Below are positions 9,897-18,488 of a stretch of DNA of 45,705 nt, piece after piece (within the stretch, counting starts at the first letter, position 1; each line of letters begins with the position of its first letter). Position numbers and translations under genes: made by a program. This stretch comes from Sulfuritalea sp. (GTDB taxonomy: Bacteria; Pseudomonadota; Gammaproteobacteria; Burkholderiales; Rhodocyclaceae): the NCBI RefSeq assembly GCF_017302275.1, contig NZ_JAFLDR010000033.1:1-45705 (forward strand). Direction: 5' to 3'. The notes beneath the pieces were generated by a model. That model did no database searches and was not told the DNA's origin. It was given only the letters and a program-made list of their open reading frames with translations.

Positions 9897-10154
9897 TTGA
9901 CCACCCTGCTCGAATTCCCCTGCGACTTTCCGCTCAAGATCATGGGCGCGAATGCCGACGGTTTCGCGCAGTCCATTGCTGAACTGGTGTGCGTCCATGC
10001 GCCGGACTTCGACGCCGCGACCATGGAGAGGAGGCTTTCGAAAGCCGGCAACTACCTGGCGCTGACCTGCACCGTGCGCGCCACCTCGCAGGCACAACTC
10101 GATGCGCTCTATCGCGGGCTGACCGCGCATCCCATGGTCAAGGTCGTGTTGTGA
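9897..10154 (+). CDS. DUF493 (YbeD-like) protein
   Basis: An 85-residue small protein of the YbeD/DUF493 family, found next to lipB in many proteobacteria. The conserved start [14 protein letters not shown] and the end HPMVKVVL are both visible. The TTG at 9897 gives a family-like N-terminus and follows a purine-rich GGGGGAAGG; an in-frame ATG at 9882 would add five residues coded by repeat B. Function is unproven; an allosteric or regulatory role linked to lipoate metabolism has been proposed for the family. The stop overlaps the lipB GTG start as GTGA. Confidence 0.88.
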   Translation: MTTLLEFPCDFPLKIMGANADGFAQSIAELVCVHAPDFDAATMERRLSKAGNYLALTCTVRATSQAQLDALYRGLTAHPMVKVVL

Positions 10155-10783
10155 GCGCGCCGATGCTGCGCGAACTCGGCCGCGTCGACTACGCGCCGAC
10201 CTTCGCCGCGATGCAGGAATTCACCGCCGCGCGCGCTGCGGATACGCCGGATGAACTATGGCTCTGCGAGCATCCGCCGGTGTTCACCCAGGGCCTCTCC
10301 GGCCGGCCCGAGCACCTGCTGGCCGACATCGGCATCCCCGTGGTGCAGATCGACCGCGGCGGTCAGATCACCTACCACGGCCCCGGACAGGTCGTGATCT
10401 ACCTGCTGCTCGACCTGCGTCGTCGCGAGTTCTCGGTGCGCGGCCTGGTCCATCGCATCGAGCAGGCGGTGATCGATCTGCTGGCGGACTACCAGGTGCT
10501 TGCCGAACGCCGCGCCGGCGCTCCCGGCGTCTATGTCGGCGCCGCCAAGATCGCCGCGCTGGGCCTGCGCATCAAGCATGGCTGCAGCTATCACGGCGTC
10601 TCGCTCAACATTGACATGGACCTCGCGCCCTACGACGCGATCAACCCCTGCGGCTATGCGGGCATGGCCGTGACACAACTGAGTGCGTGTTCTCCACAAT
10701 GGCGCGCCGGCCTGGAAGCTGCGATAGTAGGCAGGCAGCTGGCCGCGCACCTGGCCAGGCAACTGGAAACGGATTACAAATGA
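10151..10783 (+). CDS. lipB: Octanoyl-[acyl-carrier-protein]:protein octanoyltransferase
   Basis: A 210-residue enzyme that moves the octanoyl group from acyl carrier protein to lipoyl domains, the first step of lipoate synthesis. The family motif [12 protein letters not shown] is present, as are the catalytic lysine region [12 protein letters not shown] and the catalytic cysteine in NPCGYAG. GTG at 10151 is coupled to the DUF493 stop. The stop overlaps the lipA start by four bases, so DUF493, lipB and lipA are read from one message. Confidence 0.96.
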   Translation: MSAPMLRELGRVDYAPTFAAMQEFTAARAADTPDELWLCEHPPVFTQGLSGRPEHLLADIGIPVVQIDRGGQITYHGPGQVVIYLLLDLRRREFSVRGLVHRIEQAVIDLLADYQVLAERRAGAPGVYVGAAKIAALGLRIKHGCSYHGVSLNIDMDLAPYDAINPCGYAGMAVTQLSACSPQWRAGLEAAIVGRQLAAHLARQLETDYK

Positions 10784-11715
10784 CGACCAAGCAAAAGGGC
10801 GAAGCCAAGACCGCGCGCATCCCGATCAAGGTGGTGCCGGCCGAGACCACGCTGAAGAAACCTTCCTGGATTCGCGTCAAGGCCGGCAACAGCGCGGCGC
10901 GCTTCGGCGAGATCAAGCAGATCCTGCGCGAACACCAGCTGCACACCGTTTGCGAGGAAGCCACCTGCCCCAACATCGGCGAGTGCTTCGGCAACGGCAC
11001 GGCCACCTTCATGATCCTCGGCGACCTGTGCACCCGACGCTGCCCCTTCTGCGACGTCGGCCACGGCAAGCCGCTGCCGCCCGATGCCGAGGAGCCGGAA
11101 AAGCTCGCGCGCACCATCGCGGCCATGAAACTCAAGTATGTCGTCATCACCAGCGTGGACCGCGACGACCTGCGCGACGGCGGCGCCCAGCACTTCGCCG
11201 ACTGCATCGCGAGGGTGCGCGAATACTCACCCGGAACGAAGATCGAAGTGCTGGTGCCGGACTTCCGCGGCCGGCTCGACATTGCGATCGACATCCTCGC
11301 GGCGACGCCGCCCGACGTCATGAACCACAACATGGAAACCGTGCCGCGCCTCTACAAGCAGGCCCGCCCCGGCGCCGACTACGCGCACTCGCTGCAACTG
11401 CTGAAAGCCTTCAAGGCGCGCGTTCCGCATGTCCCGACCAAGTCGGGCCTGATGGTCGGCTTGGGCGAGACCGACGAGGAAATCCTAGAAACCTTGCGCG
11501 ACCTGCGCACCCACCACGTCGAGATGCTGACCATCGGCCAGTACCTCGCGCCTTCCGGCCATCACCTGCCGGTGCTGCGCTATGTGCATCCTGATGTCTT
11601 CGCCATGTACGCGCAGGAAGCCGAGGCCATGGGCTTCACCCATGCGGCGTCGGCGCCGCTGGTGCGTTCCAGTTACCACGCTGATTTGCAGGCGCACGGC
11701 GCGGGCGTGGCTTAA
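10780..11715 (+). CDS. lipA: Lipoyl synthase (radical SAM)
   Basis: A 311-residue radical S-adenosylmethionine enzyme that inserts two sulfurs into protein-bound octanoyl chains. Both iron-sulfur motifs are visible: the auxiliary cluster [12 protein letters not shown] (CX4CX5C) and the radical [11 protein letters not shown] (CX3CX2C). The C-terminal RSSYHAD includes the serine known to ligate the auxiliary cluster. It is the last gene of the long plus-strand run; a perfect hairpin follows 60 bases after the stop. Confidence 0.97.
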   Translation: MTTKQKGEAKTARIPIKVVPAETTLKKPSWIRVKAGNSAARFGEIKQILREHQLHTVCEEATCPNIGECFGNGTATFMILGDLCTRRCPFCDVGHGKPLPPDAEEPEKLARTIAAMKLKYVVITSVDRDDLRDGGAQHFADCIARVREYSPGTKIEVLVPDFRGRLDIAIDILAATPPDVMNHNMETVPRLYKQARPGADYAHSLQLLKAFKARVPHVPTKSGLMVGLGETDEEILETLRDLRTHHVEMLTIGQYLAPSGHHLPVLRYVHPDVFAMYAQEAEAMGFTHAASAPLVRSSYHADLQAHGAGVA

Positions 11716-11774
11716 AGCGATAGTGGTTGTTTCGCTATGCTCGGTGAAGAGCGGAAAAGTATGGTTAAAAATGC

Positions 11775-11798
11775 ACATAGGCCCCATAGGGCCTATGT
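11775..11798 (+). terminator. Perfect hairpin downstream of lipA
   Basis: ACATAGGCCC pairs with GGGCCTATGT around a CATA loop: a 10-bp perfect stem. The following bases (ATCTTGC) lack a T run, so intrinsic termination is uncertain. It lies between the convergent lipA and the 63-residue ORF and may serve either strand. Confidence 0.5.
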
Positions 11799-11830
11799 AT
11801 CTTGCAATTAATCAAGAAGGTTGCTGGATA

Positions 11831-12022
11831 TCAGGCTTCTAGAGCGGCATCATGCAACTTCTGTGTGTTAGTTCCAGCGGTGTTGCGTGATGACTCTTGT
11901 TGAAAGCACTGAAAAAGATCTGAGTGGCGCAATTCCGTTGCTGACCTTACAGACTCAGGCCAGCTAGCCACTTCATCTCTGGCAGCTTTAACTTGTTCCG
12001 CTAACGACAGCGGCTTCTTCAT
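11831..12022 (-). CDS. Small protein downstream of avcD (unknown)
   Basis: A 63-residue soluble ORF I do not recognise. The ATG at 12022 has a good ribosome-binding site, AAGGAG, seven bases upstream; a TTG at 12025 is too close to that site. It begins 11 bases after the stop of the deaminase gene on the same strand, so the two are likely co-transcribed. Composition is mixed and charged (MKKPLSLAEQVKAARDEV), with a predicted helix at the N-terminus and one cysteine. Base composition is AT-richer than the flanking lipA, like the deaminase. It could be an accessory or immunity component of the defence unit, but nothing in the sequence shows that. Confidence 0.6.
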   Translation of the reverse strand: MKKPLSLAEQVKAARDEVASWPESVRSATELRHSDLFQCFQQESSRNTAGTNTQKLHDAALEA

Positions 12023-12033
12023 CAATTTTCTCC

Positions 12034-13608
12034 TTAACTTGATTCGTGAAACAACGCCGAATTCAAACCGAGCTTCTTTGCGAGTTCTGGAATGAATTCC
12101 CTAATGATTTGTTTTTCTAAAAATGTATGGGTTGTACCGTACTGTCTAAATCTCGGTCGGTGATCACTTTTTGGCCAGTCGACAATTCGCCCAGAGTCAT
12201 CTTTCCTACTATCGGGGCTTGGCATATCGAAAATTTCCATGTACTGCCTAGGCGCTACTCCAACAAACGGCTCGAATCGAATTCGTCCAACTGTATGCTT
12301 TGCGGGGTCCACTACGATTGAGTCCGAATAGAAATCTCGCGCTTTGCTCTTCGGATAAGGTTCAATGTAGACCACCCGATCAATTCCAGCAGCAATGATA
12401 TGTCTTGCGCAAAGGTGGCACGGGAAGGTCGTCGTGTAAAGCGTCGCCGCCTTAACTGGAACACCTCGTCTAGACGCATCGATTATAGCTGCCATTTCGG
12501 CATGAACACTTCGACCGAACTCGATAAGGCCCAAGATTTGAGTACCCTTTAAGACGTTCTTTTCCTTGCCTGTAAGCAAAGAAGATACCAACTGCTTGAT
12601 ATCAACGTTCTTATCCCTGAGTAAGCCATGGTCTTTGAACCGGCCAAGTATTTCAGCCAAGGTTTGTTCGCGTTGTTCGTTGCTTGCATCACGGCCGAGA
12701 TGAAAATCTCTTCCATCAGGTTTGTCGCCTACCCAGTACAACCCACCCCCCGCTTTCGGCACATCGTTACAGCCAACGGCGATGAGGTCACATTCGGAGG
12801 AAGCAATCGAGGCACCAACCTGTCGAGCCAAGTCGGCAGATCGCAATGCGGCTGACCTAGCGTGGTACATCCCAAATTCATCGCGTGTTGGAGTGTGAAA
12901 AGGGTGCCCAAAAACTAGCTCGACGAATCGTTTGATATTGCGTTCCAATTGTTCCTTGTCAGTAACGTCTACGAATAAGTCTGCTCGCGGAAAGGCATCC
13001 TTTACGTCTTGACCGAGCGACTTCCCTGCCTCCGATTCGTCTTTCTCGATTAGTCGTTCCGCCTCTGCTCTCGCTCCAGTCGAATTGAGATGCTTCGATT
13101 TGGTGATCTTCGCTGCCAAGGAGTCAACTCTGGATTCGCGTGGCGCGTAGACGGAAATCGCAAAAAAGAATCGGCCATAGATATTTCGAAGGGCCTCAAC
13201 TTCATCCGGGTGCTTGAGGGAATGCAATATGTAAGCGTTTCGCTCAGGTGAATCTAGGAACTCGCTGCGTCTAATTTTGTCGATTCCAGCAAGTGCAAGC
13301 AAAGCCACTGCGCCGCCGTTTCCTGCAACCTCACGAATTCGTGTCCCTTCATTCATGAGGTTATCAACGCGCTCATCGTGTGGAAGACCGCTGAAATCTA
13401 CTACAAGTAGTTCCTCAATGAGCTTGCTCAGTCGAATCTCTTGCTTCGGCACGTTATAACCGACCTCCATTAGCGCCTTTCGCAAGATTTTGAAGACTAT
13501 CTTAAGGTCGGTACCAGCCGGGCCGATCAAGCCGAAAAACAACTCTGGAAAACGACTGGGTTCTGGATGGTTAGTTTTTCGCTGCCCGGTACCACTAGTT
13601 CCAGTCAT
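12034..13608 (-). CDS. avcD: Anti-phage dCTP deaminase, AvcD/DcdV type
   Basis: A 524-residue two-domain protein. The C-terminal half has the zinc deaminase signature: HAE at 369-371 and PCHLC at 396-400. The N-terminal half begins with a P-loop-like FGLIGPAGTDLK (about 25-36), which lacks the usual GKS/T, and resembles the NTPase-like domain of AvcD/DcdV. Known members deaminate dCTP/dCMP on phage infection, draining the nucleotide pool and stopping phage DNA synthesis. The start at 13608 has GGAG upstream. The gene is AT-richer than its neighbours and sits alone with a 63-residue ORF between housekeeping genes, which suggests transfer. In Vibrio the enzyme is held inactive by an RNA encoded just 5' of it; the corresponding DNA here is 13609-13826. 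Confidence 0.87.
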   Translation of the reverse strand: MTGTSGTGQRKTNHPEPSRFPELFFGLIGPAGTDLKIVFKILRKALMEVGYNVPKQEIRLSKLIEELLVVDFSGLPHDERVDNLMNEGTRIREVAGNGGAVALLALAGIDKIRRSEFLDSPERNAYILHSLKHPDEVEALRNIYGRFFFAISVYAPRESRVDSLAAKITKSKHLNSTGARAEAERLIEKDESEAGKSLGQDVKDAFPRADLFVDVTDKEQLERNIKRFVELVFGHPFHTPTRDEFGMYHARSAALRSADLARQVGASIASSECDLIAVGCNDVPKAGGGLYWVGDKPDGRDFHLGRDASNEQREQTLAEILGRFKDHGLLRDKNVDIKQLVSSLLTGKEKNVLKGTQILGLIEFGRSVHAEMAAIIDASRRGVPVKAATLYTTTFPCHLCARHIIAAGIDRVVYIEPYPKSKARDFYSDSIVVDPAKHTVGRIRFEPFVGVAPRQYMEIFDMPSPDSRKDDSGRIVDWPKSDHRPRFRQYGTTHTFLEKQIIREFIPELAKKLGLNSALFHESS

Positions 13609-13826
13609 GCCATCAGCACTCCAGTTGGTAAAGGTTGCGGTACGGACAGGCTAGGCGACTAGATCATATGTGCCAGGGCCTTCACAATGATGCAGCCTAG
13701 AAATCAATTCGCTCATTGCAGTACATTGTTAGCATATTTCAATATCATGTCTTTGATTGCGAAAGATGCACTAGGACCTATGCCCAATTTAGCGGATTAG
13801 GGGATTCATCGAAAACTTCACAGTGG
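13609..13826. other. Non-coding gap upstream of avcD
   Basis: This AT-rich stretch of 218 bases lies between the avcD start and the stop of the transporter/acyltransferase gene, both on the minus strand. It should carry the avcD promoter. In Vibrio the inhibitory RNA AvcI/DifV is encoded immediately 5' of the deaminase, so this is the place to look for an equivalent. I see no clear ORF, strong hairpin or promoter box, so no RNA feature is called. Confidence 0.4.
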
Positions 13827-15701
13827 CTAAGCCCAGTCGCCGCGCAGGGCCGTAACATCGGCCTGCAGGCGTTCCGGCAGCGCTGCTGCCGCCGGCACGG
13901 CGGCACTCCCCACAAGCTCGATCTTCGAGAACAGGCCGCGGCGGAAGGGTTTGGTCATCGCCGGGCCGTCCTTGCGCGAGAAGAAGCTGCCCCACAGGCC
14001 GCGCAGGGCCATCGGCACCACCGGCACTGGGTTGCGCGCGAGGATACGGGTGATGCCGGGGCGGAAGGGGTTGATGTTGCCGTCGGCGGTGATCTTGCCC
14101 TCGGGAAAGATGCCGACCAGGTCGCCGGCATCGAGCGCCTTGCCGACTTCCTCGAAGGCCCTGTCCATCATCGCCGGGTCTTCCTTGGCCGAGGCGATGG
14201 GGATGGCCTTGCTGGTGCGGAAGACGAAATTGAGCAGCGGCCAGCGGAAGATGTGGTGGTCCATGACGAAGCGGATCGGGCGTTTGCAGGCGGCCATGAT
14301 CACCAGCGCATCGACGAAGCTGACGTGGTTGCAGACGATCACCGCCGGGCCCCCTTCCGGCACATGGTCCAGGTCCTGTATGCGCAGGCGATACACGGTG
14401 TGGATCAGCATCCAGATGATGAAGCGCAGCAGGAACTCGGGCACCAGGCCGTAGATGAACAGCGCCACCGCCGCATTGCAGACCGCGGCCACGGCGAACA
14501 GCATCGGTATGCTCAGGCCGGCGGCGAGCATGCCCGCGGCGGCCAGCGCGCCGACCACCATGAACAGCGCGTTGAGGATGTTGTTGGCGGCGATGACGCG
14601 GGCGCAATGCTCGGGGTTGGAGCGTTGCTGGACCAGGGCATACAAGGGCACGATGAAAAAGCCGCCGAAAATGCCGATCAGGACCAGGTCGGCCAGCACG
14701 CGCCAGGTCGAGGCGAACTGCAGCAGGGCGATGGCGCCGATGCCGGCGGCCGGCGTCGCCGGCGAGGCGAAGGCGAGGTCGAGCGCGAACACGGTCAGGC
14801 CGATCGAACCCAGCGGTACGAGGCCAAGTTCCACGCGCTTCGCCGAAAGCTTTTCGCACAGCAGCGAGCCGACGCCGATGCCGAAGGTGAAGGTCGCCAG
14901 CAGCAGCGTCACCGCGGTTTCGCTGCCGCCCAGCACGTCCTTGGTATAGGCCGGGAACTGGGCGAGGAACAACGCGCCGAACAGCCAGAACCACGAGATG
15001 CCCATGATCGACAGGAATACGACCTGATTCTCTCGCGCGAAGCCGATGTTGCGCCAGGTCTCGGTCAGTGGATTGGGGTTGATCGCAAGAGTCGGCGCTG
15101 GCGGTACGGCGACGGGGATCGCGCGCGAGGCCAGGTAGCCGGCGACGGCGACGACCAGGCCGACGGCGGTGATCCAGACGGTAGCCGCCTCGCTGGCGGC
15201 GAGCAGTCCGCCGAGCAGCGTCCCGAGCAGGATGGCGACGAAGGTGCCGGCCTCGATCAGCGCGTTGCCGCCGACCAGTTCCTCGCTCTTCAGGTGCTGC
15301 GGCAGGATGGCGTACTTGACCGGCCCGAACAGCGTCGATTGCGCGCCCATCAGGAACAGGCTGAGGAACAGCACGTTGAGGCTTTGCACGAAGAAGCCGA
15401 CGCCGGCGATGAGGACGATGGCGACTTCGAGGAGCTTTGACAGCCGTGCCAGCTCCGCCTTGTCGTACTTGTCCGCCAGTTGCCCGGAGGTGGCCGAGAA
15501 GAGGAAAAAGGGCAGGATGAAAATGCCCGCCGCAAGGTTGGCCAGCAGTTCGGGCTTCATCGTGGTCCAGCTTGCCGCCTGGAAGGTCAGCAGCACCACC
15601 ATCGCGTTCTTCAGCACGTTGTCGTTGAAGGCGCCGAGGAACTGGGTGACGAACAGCGGGGCGAAGCGGCGCGCGCGCAGCAGGCCGGATTGGTTGCTCA
15701 T
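13827..15701 (-). CDS. Fused lysophospholipid transporter / 1-acylglycerol-3-phosphate-type acyltransferase
   Basis: A 624-residue fusion. Residues about 1-410 form a 12-segment major facilitator transporter like LplT, which flips lysophospholipids inward (QFLGAFNDNVLKNA at the N-terminus). Residues about 430-624 form a PlsC-type acyltransferase with NHVSFVD (about 458-464, the NHX4D catalytic motif) and FPEGKI (about 528). The fusion would re-acylate imported lysophospholipids, as the LplT-Aas pair does in enterobacteria. Residues about 197-205 (AVPPAPTLA), in the central loop of the transporter, are encoded by a copy of the 27-bp dispersed repeat. The start at 15701 gives a family-like N-terminus. 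Confidence 0.92.
   Translation of the reverse strand: MSNQSGLLRARRFAPLFVTQFLGAFNDNVLKNAMVVLLTFQAASWTTMKPELLANLAAGIFILPFFLFSATSGQLADKYDKAELARLSKLLEVAIVLIAGVGFFVQSLNVLFLSLFLMGAQSTLFGPVKYAILPQHLKSEELVGGNALIEAGTFVAILLGTLLGGLLAASEAATVWITAVGLVVAVAGYLASRAIPVAVPPAPTLAINPNPLTETWRNIGFARENQVVFLSIMGISWFWLFGALFLAQFPAYTKDVLGGSETAVTLLLATFTFGIGVGSLLCEKLSAKRVELGLVPLGSIGLTVFALDLAFASPATPAAGIGAIALLQFASTWRVLADLVLIGIFGGFFIVPLYALVQQRSNPEHCARVIAANNILNALFMVVGALAAAGMLAAGLSIPMLFAVAAVCNAAVALFIYGLVPEFLLRFIIWMLIHTVYRLRIQDLDHVPEGGPAVIVCNHVSFVDALVIMAACKRPIRFVMDHHIFRWPLLNFVFRTSKAIPIASAKEDPAMMDRAFEEVGKALDAGDLVGIFPEGKITADGNINPFRPGITRILARNPVPVVPMALRGLWGSFFSRKDGPAMTKPFRRGLFSKIELVGSAAVPAAAALPERLQADVTALRGDWA
15085..15111 (+). repeat. 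27-bp dispersed repeat (family A) in the transporter/acyltransferase gene
   Basis: GCAA, the exact core, then GTACGGCG. The gene reads the opposite strand and codes AVPPAPTLA. Confidence 0.85.
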
Positions 15702-15740
15702 GAACGTGTCCTTTGCGGATACAAGGCGAAGTGGCGGATT

Positions 15741-16619
15741 CTAAGTTGTTTGCATGCCGGCCCGGGCGGGCGCGCCGGCCGGCGGCAGCGTGCGCAGGCG
15801 CATGGGCGCACTGCCGAAGCCGGCGCGCTCCACCCAGGCGAACACCGAGTCCACCGTGACGGTGTCGATCTGCCCGGCCATTCTCCGGCCGAAGGGATGG
15901 TCGTCGAAGGCGATGTGGGCGGTAGCCACGCGCGCGCCCAGTCGCTTCAGCGGATCGATCTGCAGGGTGGTCGGCCGGTAGTTGTTTGAGCGCAACCAGT
16001 CGCGCGCCGTGGCGCGGCTGGTCACGGAAGGCTCGATCAGCATCGCCAGGGTTTCGATCGCCCACTGGTTGCTCTGCTGGTAGGGGCCGGACCACGGGTA
16101 GGCCAGCATGTTGTAGCGCGGTTCGTGAAGCACGGCCAGCAGGCCGTCGTCCTTCAATTGCTCGACCATGCGAGCGGCGATCTCGTGCTTGAGCGCGACC
16201 ACGCCGGCTTCATGCAGGTACAAGCCGTCGCCGAAGAATTCGGCCAGGCCCTGGCGATGGAGCGTGCTGCGGCTGGAGCCGCATTCGTTGAGCTTGTGTA
16301 CCACGCGCCAGGCGCCGCGACCGTTTGCCGCGGCATCGTCGCGGTAGGCGATGCCCAGGTGCGAATAGCGCAGGCCGTACTGGCCCAGGTCCTGTCCGGC
16401 GCGGGCGATCAGCAGCACCGTGCTGCCGTCGCGCTGCGCCATCTCGTCGAGTTGTTGCGCCACGCTGGCGGCCAGCGCGAGGTCGCGGCGGATCGAGTCC
16501 AGCGTCGGGCGGCGCGCTTCGCAGTTCTGTCCCGCCAGCGCCGGGGTGGCGAGGCAGGCCAGCATCAGCGCGGCCACGGCGGCGCAGAGCACGCGCCTGA
16601 TCTTGTCGAGGGCCTTCAT
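15741..16619 (-). CDS. DUF2145 family exported protein
   Basis: A 292-residue protein with a clear signal peptide (CAAVAALMLACLATPALAG, cleavage near residue 29). It resembles DUF2145 proteins of betaproteobacteria, seen by SHLGIAYRD, LNECGSS and the NMLAYPWSGPYQQSNQW block. No enzymatic role is established; the His, Cys and Asn conservation recalls papain-like or NlpC-type folds, but this is only an impression. The start overlaps the stop of the upstream 149-residue gene as ATGA, so both belong to one minus-strand operon with the YiaA-like gene. Confidence 0.8.
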   Translation of the reverse strand: MKALDKIRRVLCAAVAALMLACLATPALAGQNCEARRPTLDSIRRDLALAASVAQQLDEMAQRDGSTVLLIARAGQDLGQYGLRYSHLGIAYRDDAAANGRGAWRVVHKLNECGSSRSTLHRQGLAEFFGDGLYLHEAGVVALKHEIAARMVEQLKDDGLLAVLHEPRYNMLAYPWSGPYQQSNQWAIETLAMLIEPSVTSRATARDWLRSNNYRPTTLQIDPLKRLGARVATAHIAFDDHPFGRRMAGQIDTVTVDSVFAWVERAGFGSAPMRLRTLPPAGAPARAGMQTT

Positions 16620-17068
16620 CAGCGGATCCTTTCGTTATGCAGCAGGGATTCGCCCAGGGCGTTGGGCACCAGGCAGACCACCTCGCCGGCTACCGACAGC
16701 AACCAGCCGGCGGCGATCACGGTGACCGAGATCGCTGTCCCGGCCACCACCAGCGACGCGGCGGCGGCTTGGCCGCTGAGGCGCAGGCTGGCGGTGGCGC
16801 CGTCCGAAGCACGGCGCAGCAGCCAGACGGTACCCGCGGCCGAGGCCTCGACGGCGACCACGGTCAGCACCGCGCCGGCGCTGAGGATCATCACCGGCGC
16901 CGCGCTGAGCACGGCGATCGGCAGCGAGAGGGAAAGGCTCGACGCGGCGCTGGCATCCGACGCGCCACCATGGGCGCGGCCGGGGCCGGCGAACAGCACG
17001 GCGGCCGGGGCGAGGGCGATGCCGCAGAGTGTACGCAAGGCGCGGCGACGGGAAATTGAGGTGGTCAT
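16619..17068 (-). CDS. Twin-arginine-like exported/membrane protein (unknown)
   Basis: A 149-residue protein of unknown function. The N-terminus has a twin-arginine-like signal (SRRRALRT, then a hydrophobic stretch ending at GRAHG). The rest is almost entirely Ala, Val, Leu and Ser with two long hydrophobic segments (about 48-75 and 100-130), so it probably sits in the inner membrane. The start at 17068 is set by AAGGAG six bases upstream. It is coupled to the DUF2145 gene by a four-base overlap, which suggests the two products act together. Confidence 0.72.
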   Translation of the reverse strand: MTTSISRRRALRTLCGIALAPAAVLFAGPGRAHGGASDASAASSLSLSLPIAVLSAAPVMILSAGAVLTVVAVEASAAGTVWLLRRASDGATASLRLSGQAAAASLVVAGTAISVTVIAAGWLLSVAGEVVCLVPNALGESLLHNERIR

Positions 17069-17091
17069 GATGGTCTCCTTGTACGGGTGGT

Positions 17092-17565
17092 TCAGTGGTT
17101 GGCGACAGCGACGTCCGAAGCGGCTGGGGTGCTGGCGGCTTCCTCGCCGCGCTCCAGGCGGTCGGCCTCGTAGGAGTCGCGCAGGGTCTTGGCCAGGGTG
17201 AAGGCCGACGAGATCAGGTAGAGCCAGCTCACCAGCAGGTAGGCTTTCCAGGTCGGGTTGATCTCCATGCGCCACAGGCCCCAGGCGGTGAGCGCCATCG
17301 ACAGCGCGAAGCCGCCCCAGACCACCAGCGCCCACATCGGCGTGTCCGCGGGCGAAGCAGCGTTGTCGCGCACGTACTTGGCGAGCACGAAGGCCGACGA
17401 GAGGCAGAAGAAATAGCCCATGACCATGAAGGCGCGGTCGAGGTCTCCGCCCGGCAGCCAGGCCAGTCCGGTGCCGCAGACCAGCAGGGCGATGCCGAAG
17501 GAGATCCAGACCTGCAGGCGCCAGGCGCCGGTGTCGCGTTGGACGATGCGTACGATGTTTTCCAT
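17092..17565 (-). CDS. YiaA/YiaB family inner-membrane protein
   Basis: A 157-residue membrane protein with an internal duplication: a two-helix unit ending in SSAFVLAKYVRDN (about 56-69) and a second ending in SSAFTLAKTLRDS (about 119-132). This matches the YiaAB two-helix domain, whose role is unknown. It is the first gene of the minus-strand cluster and is divergent from the HTH regulator across 140 bp, so it may be that regulator's target. A ribosome-binding site AAGGAGC precedes the ATG. Confidence 0.85.
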   Translation of the reverse strand: MENIVRIVQRDTGAWRLQVWISFGIALLVCGTGLAWLPGGDLDRAFMVMGYFFCLSSAFVLAKYVRDNAASPADTPMWALVVWGGFALSMALTAWGLWRMEINPTWKAYLLVSWLYLISSAFTLAKTLRDSYEADRLERGEEAASTPAASDVAVANH

Positions 17566-17664
17566 GATGTGCTCCTTGTGGTTGTTGATGTGACGGACGC
17601 ATCATGGGCAAGGCCGTTCGACGGTACAAGCAAGGGCGACGATGTGCTCTAATGCGTGACTTGC

Positions 17665-17689
17665 AGTATCGTTTCAAGATACTTTTTTA
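17665..17689 (+). promoter_or_regulatory. Inverted repeat in the divergent yiaA-like / HTH promoter region
   Basis: AGTATC and GATACT form a 6-bp inverted repeat with a 7-base spacer, followed by a run of six T. It lies 17 bases before the ATG of the HTH regulator gene. A short symmetrical site at this place could be an autoregulatory operator; as a terminator it would be weak. Confidence 0.4.
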
Positions 17690-17705
17690 GGAAGTCGCCA
17701 ACGTC

Positions 17706-18488
17706 ATGAGCACTACCGCCGATCTGATCTCGCTGCTCAAGAACGAACTCAAGGCCGCGGGCGTTACCTATGCCGTGGTCGCCGAACGTCTCGGCATGGC
17801 CGAATCCAGCGTCAAGCGCATGTTCGGCAAGGGCGGCGACATGCCGGTGTCGCGCATCGACGACATCTGCCGCATCATCAACCTCGATTTCGCCGACCTC
17901 GCGCGCCGCGTCGCCGATACCCAGCCGCTGATGCTGGAGCTGACGCTGGCGCAGGAGAAGGCGGTGGTGGCCGACCGCACGCTGCTGGTGGTGGCGATCT
18001 GCGTCATCAGCCAGGTACCGGCCGAGGAAATCCTCGCCACCTACGAACTGACCGAGGCCAGGCTGGTGAAGGCGCTGACCCAACTCGACCGCATCGGCAT
18101 CATCGACCTGCGCCCCGGCAACCGCTACCGCCTGAAGGTGGCCAAGGGCTTCCGCTGGCTGCCGCAGGGTCCGGTGATGGAGTTCTTCCGCAAGGAGGTG
18201 CTGGACGACTATTTCGCCGGCGGTTTCGACGGCGAGTCTGAAGTGCTGATGGTGGTGCATGGCGAAATCGGCCGCGGCCTGGCCAATTCCTTCCGCGAAC
18301 GGCTGATGCGCGTCGGCCAGGACTTTTCCAACCAGCACCTGGCCGACCAGAAGCTGCCGCCCGACCAGCGGCGGCCCTACACCATCGTCATCGGCATGCG
18401 CTCATGGCTGATGGCGGCACTGGCGGACATGCAGCGGCGGAAGCCGGCTGCGGCGCCCGCAGCCGGAAGGCCAGGCGGCCGACGATGA
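17706..18488 (+). CDS. XRE-type helix-turn-helix transcriptional regulator
   Basis: A 260-residue DNA-binding regulator. The N-terminal helix-turn-helix (about residues 6-65) reads YAVVAERLGMAESSVKRMF, typical of the Cro/CI class, and a longer C-terminal domain follows (about 70-245) of a type seen with such regulators in gammaproteobacteria and betaproteobacteria. The effector is unknown. It is divergent from the YiaA-like/DUF2145 operon, the most likely target. Odd: its last 101 bases overlap the convergent ceramidase-like gene, and the final 20 residues (Ala, Pro, Gly, Arg) look like a run-on tail. Confidence 0.85.
   Translation: MSTTADLISLLKNELKAAGVTYAVVAERLGMAESSVKRMFGKGGDMPVSRIDDICRIINLDFADLARRVADTQPLMLELTLAQEKAVVADRTLLVVAICVISQVPAEEILATYELTEARLVKALTQLDRIGIIDLRPGNRYRLKVAKGFRWLPQGPVMEFFRKEVLDDYFAGGFDGESEVLMVVHGEIGRGLANSFRERLMRVGQDFSNQHLADQKLPPDQRRPYTIVIGMRSWLMAALADMQRRKPAAAPAAGRPGGRR

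Noticed and set aside
13716-15440. Plus-strand open frame of 574 codons opposite the transporter/acyltransferase gene
   Set aside because: The translation is a Gln, His, Asp, Glu, Arg-rich shadow with no domain; the minus-strand gene has clear motifs over the whole length.
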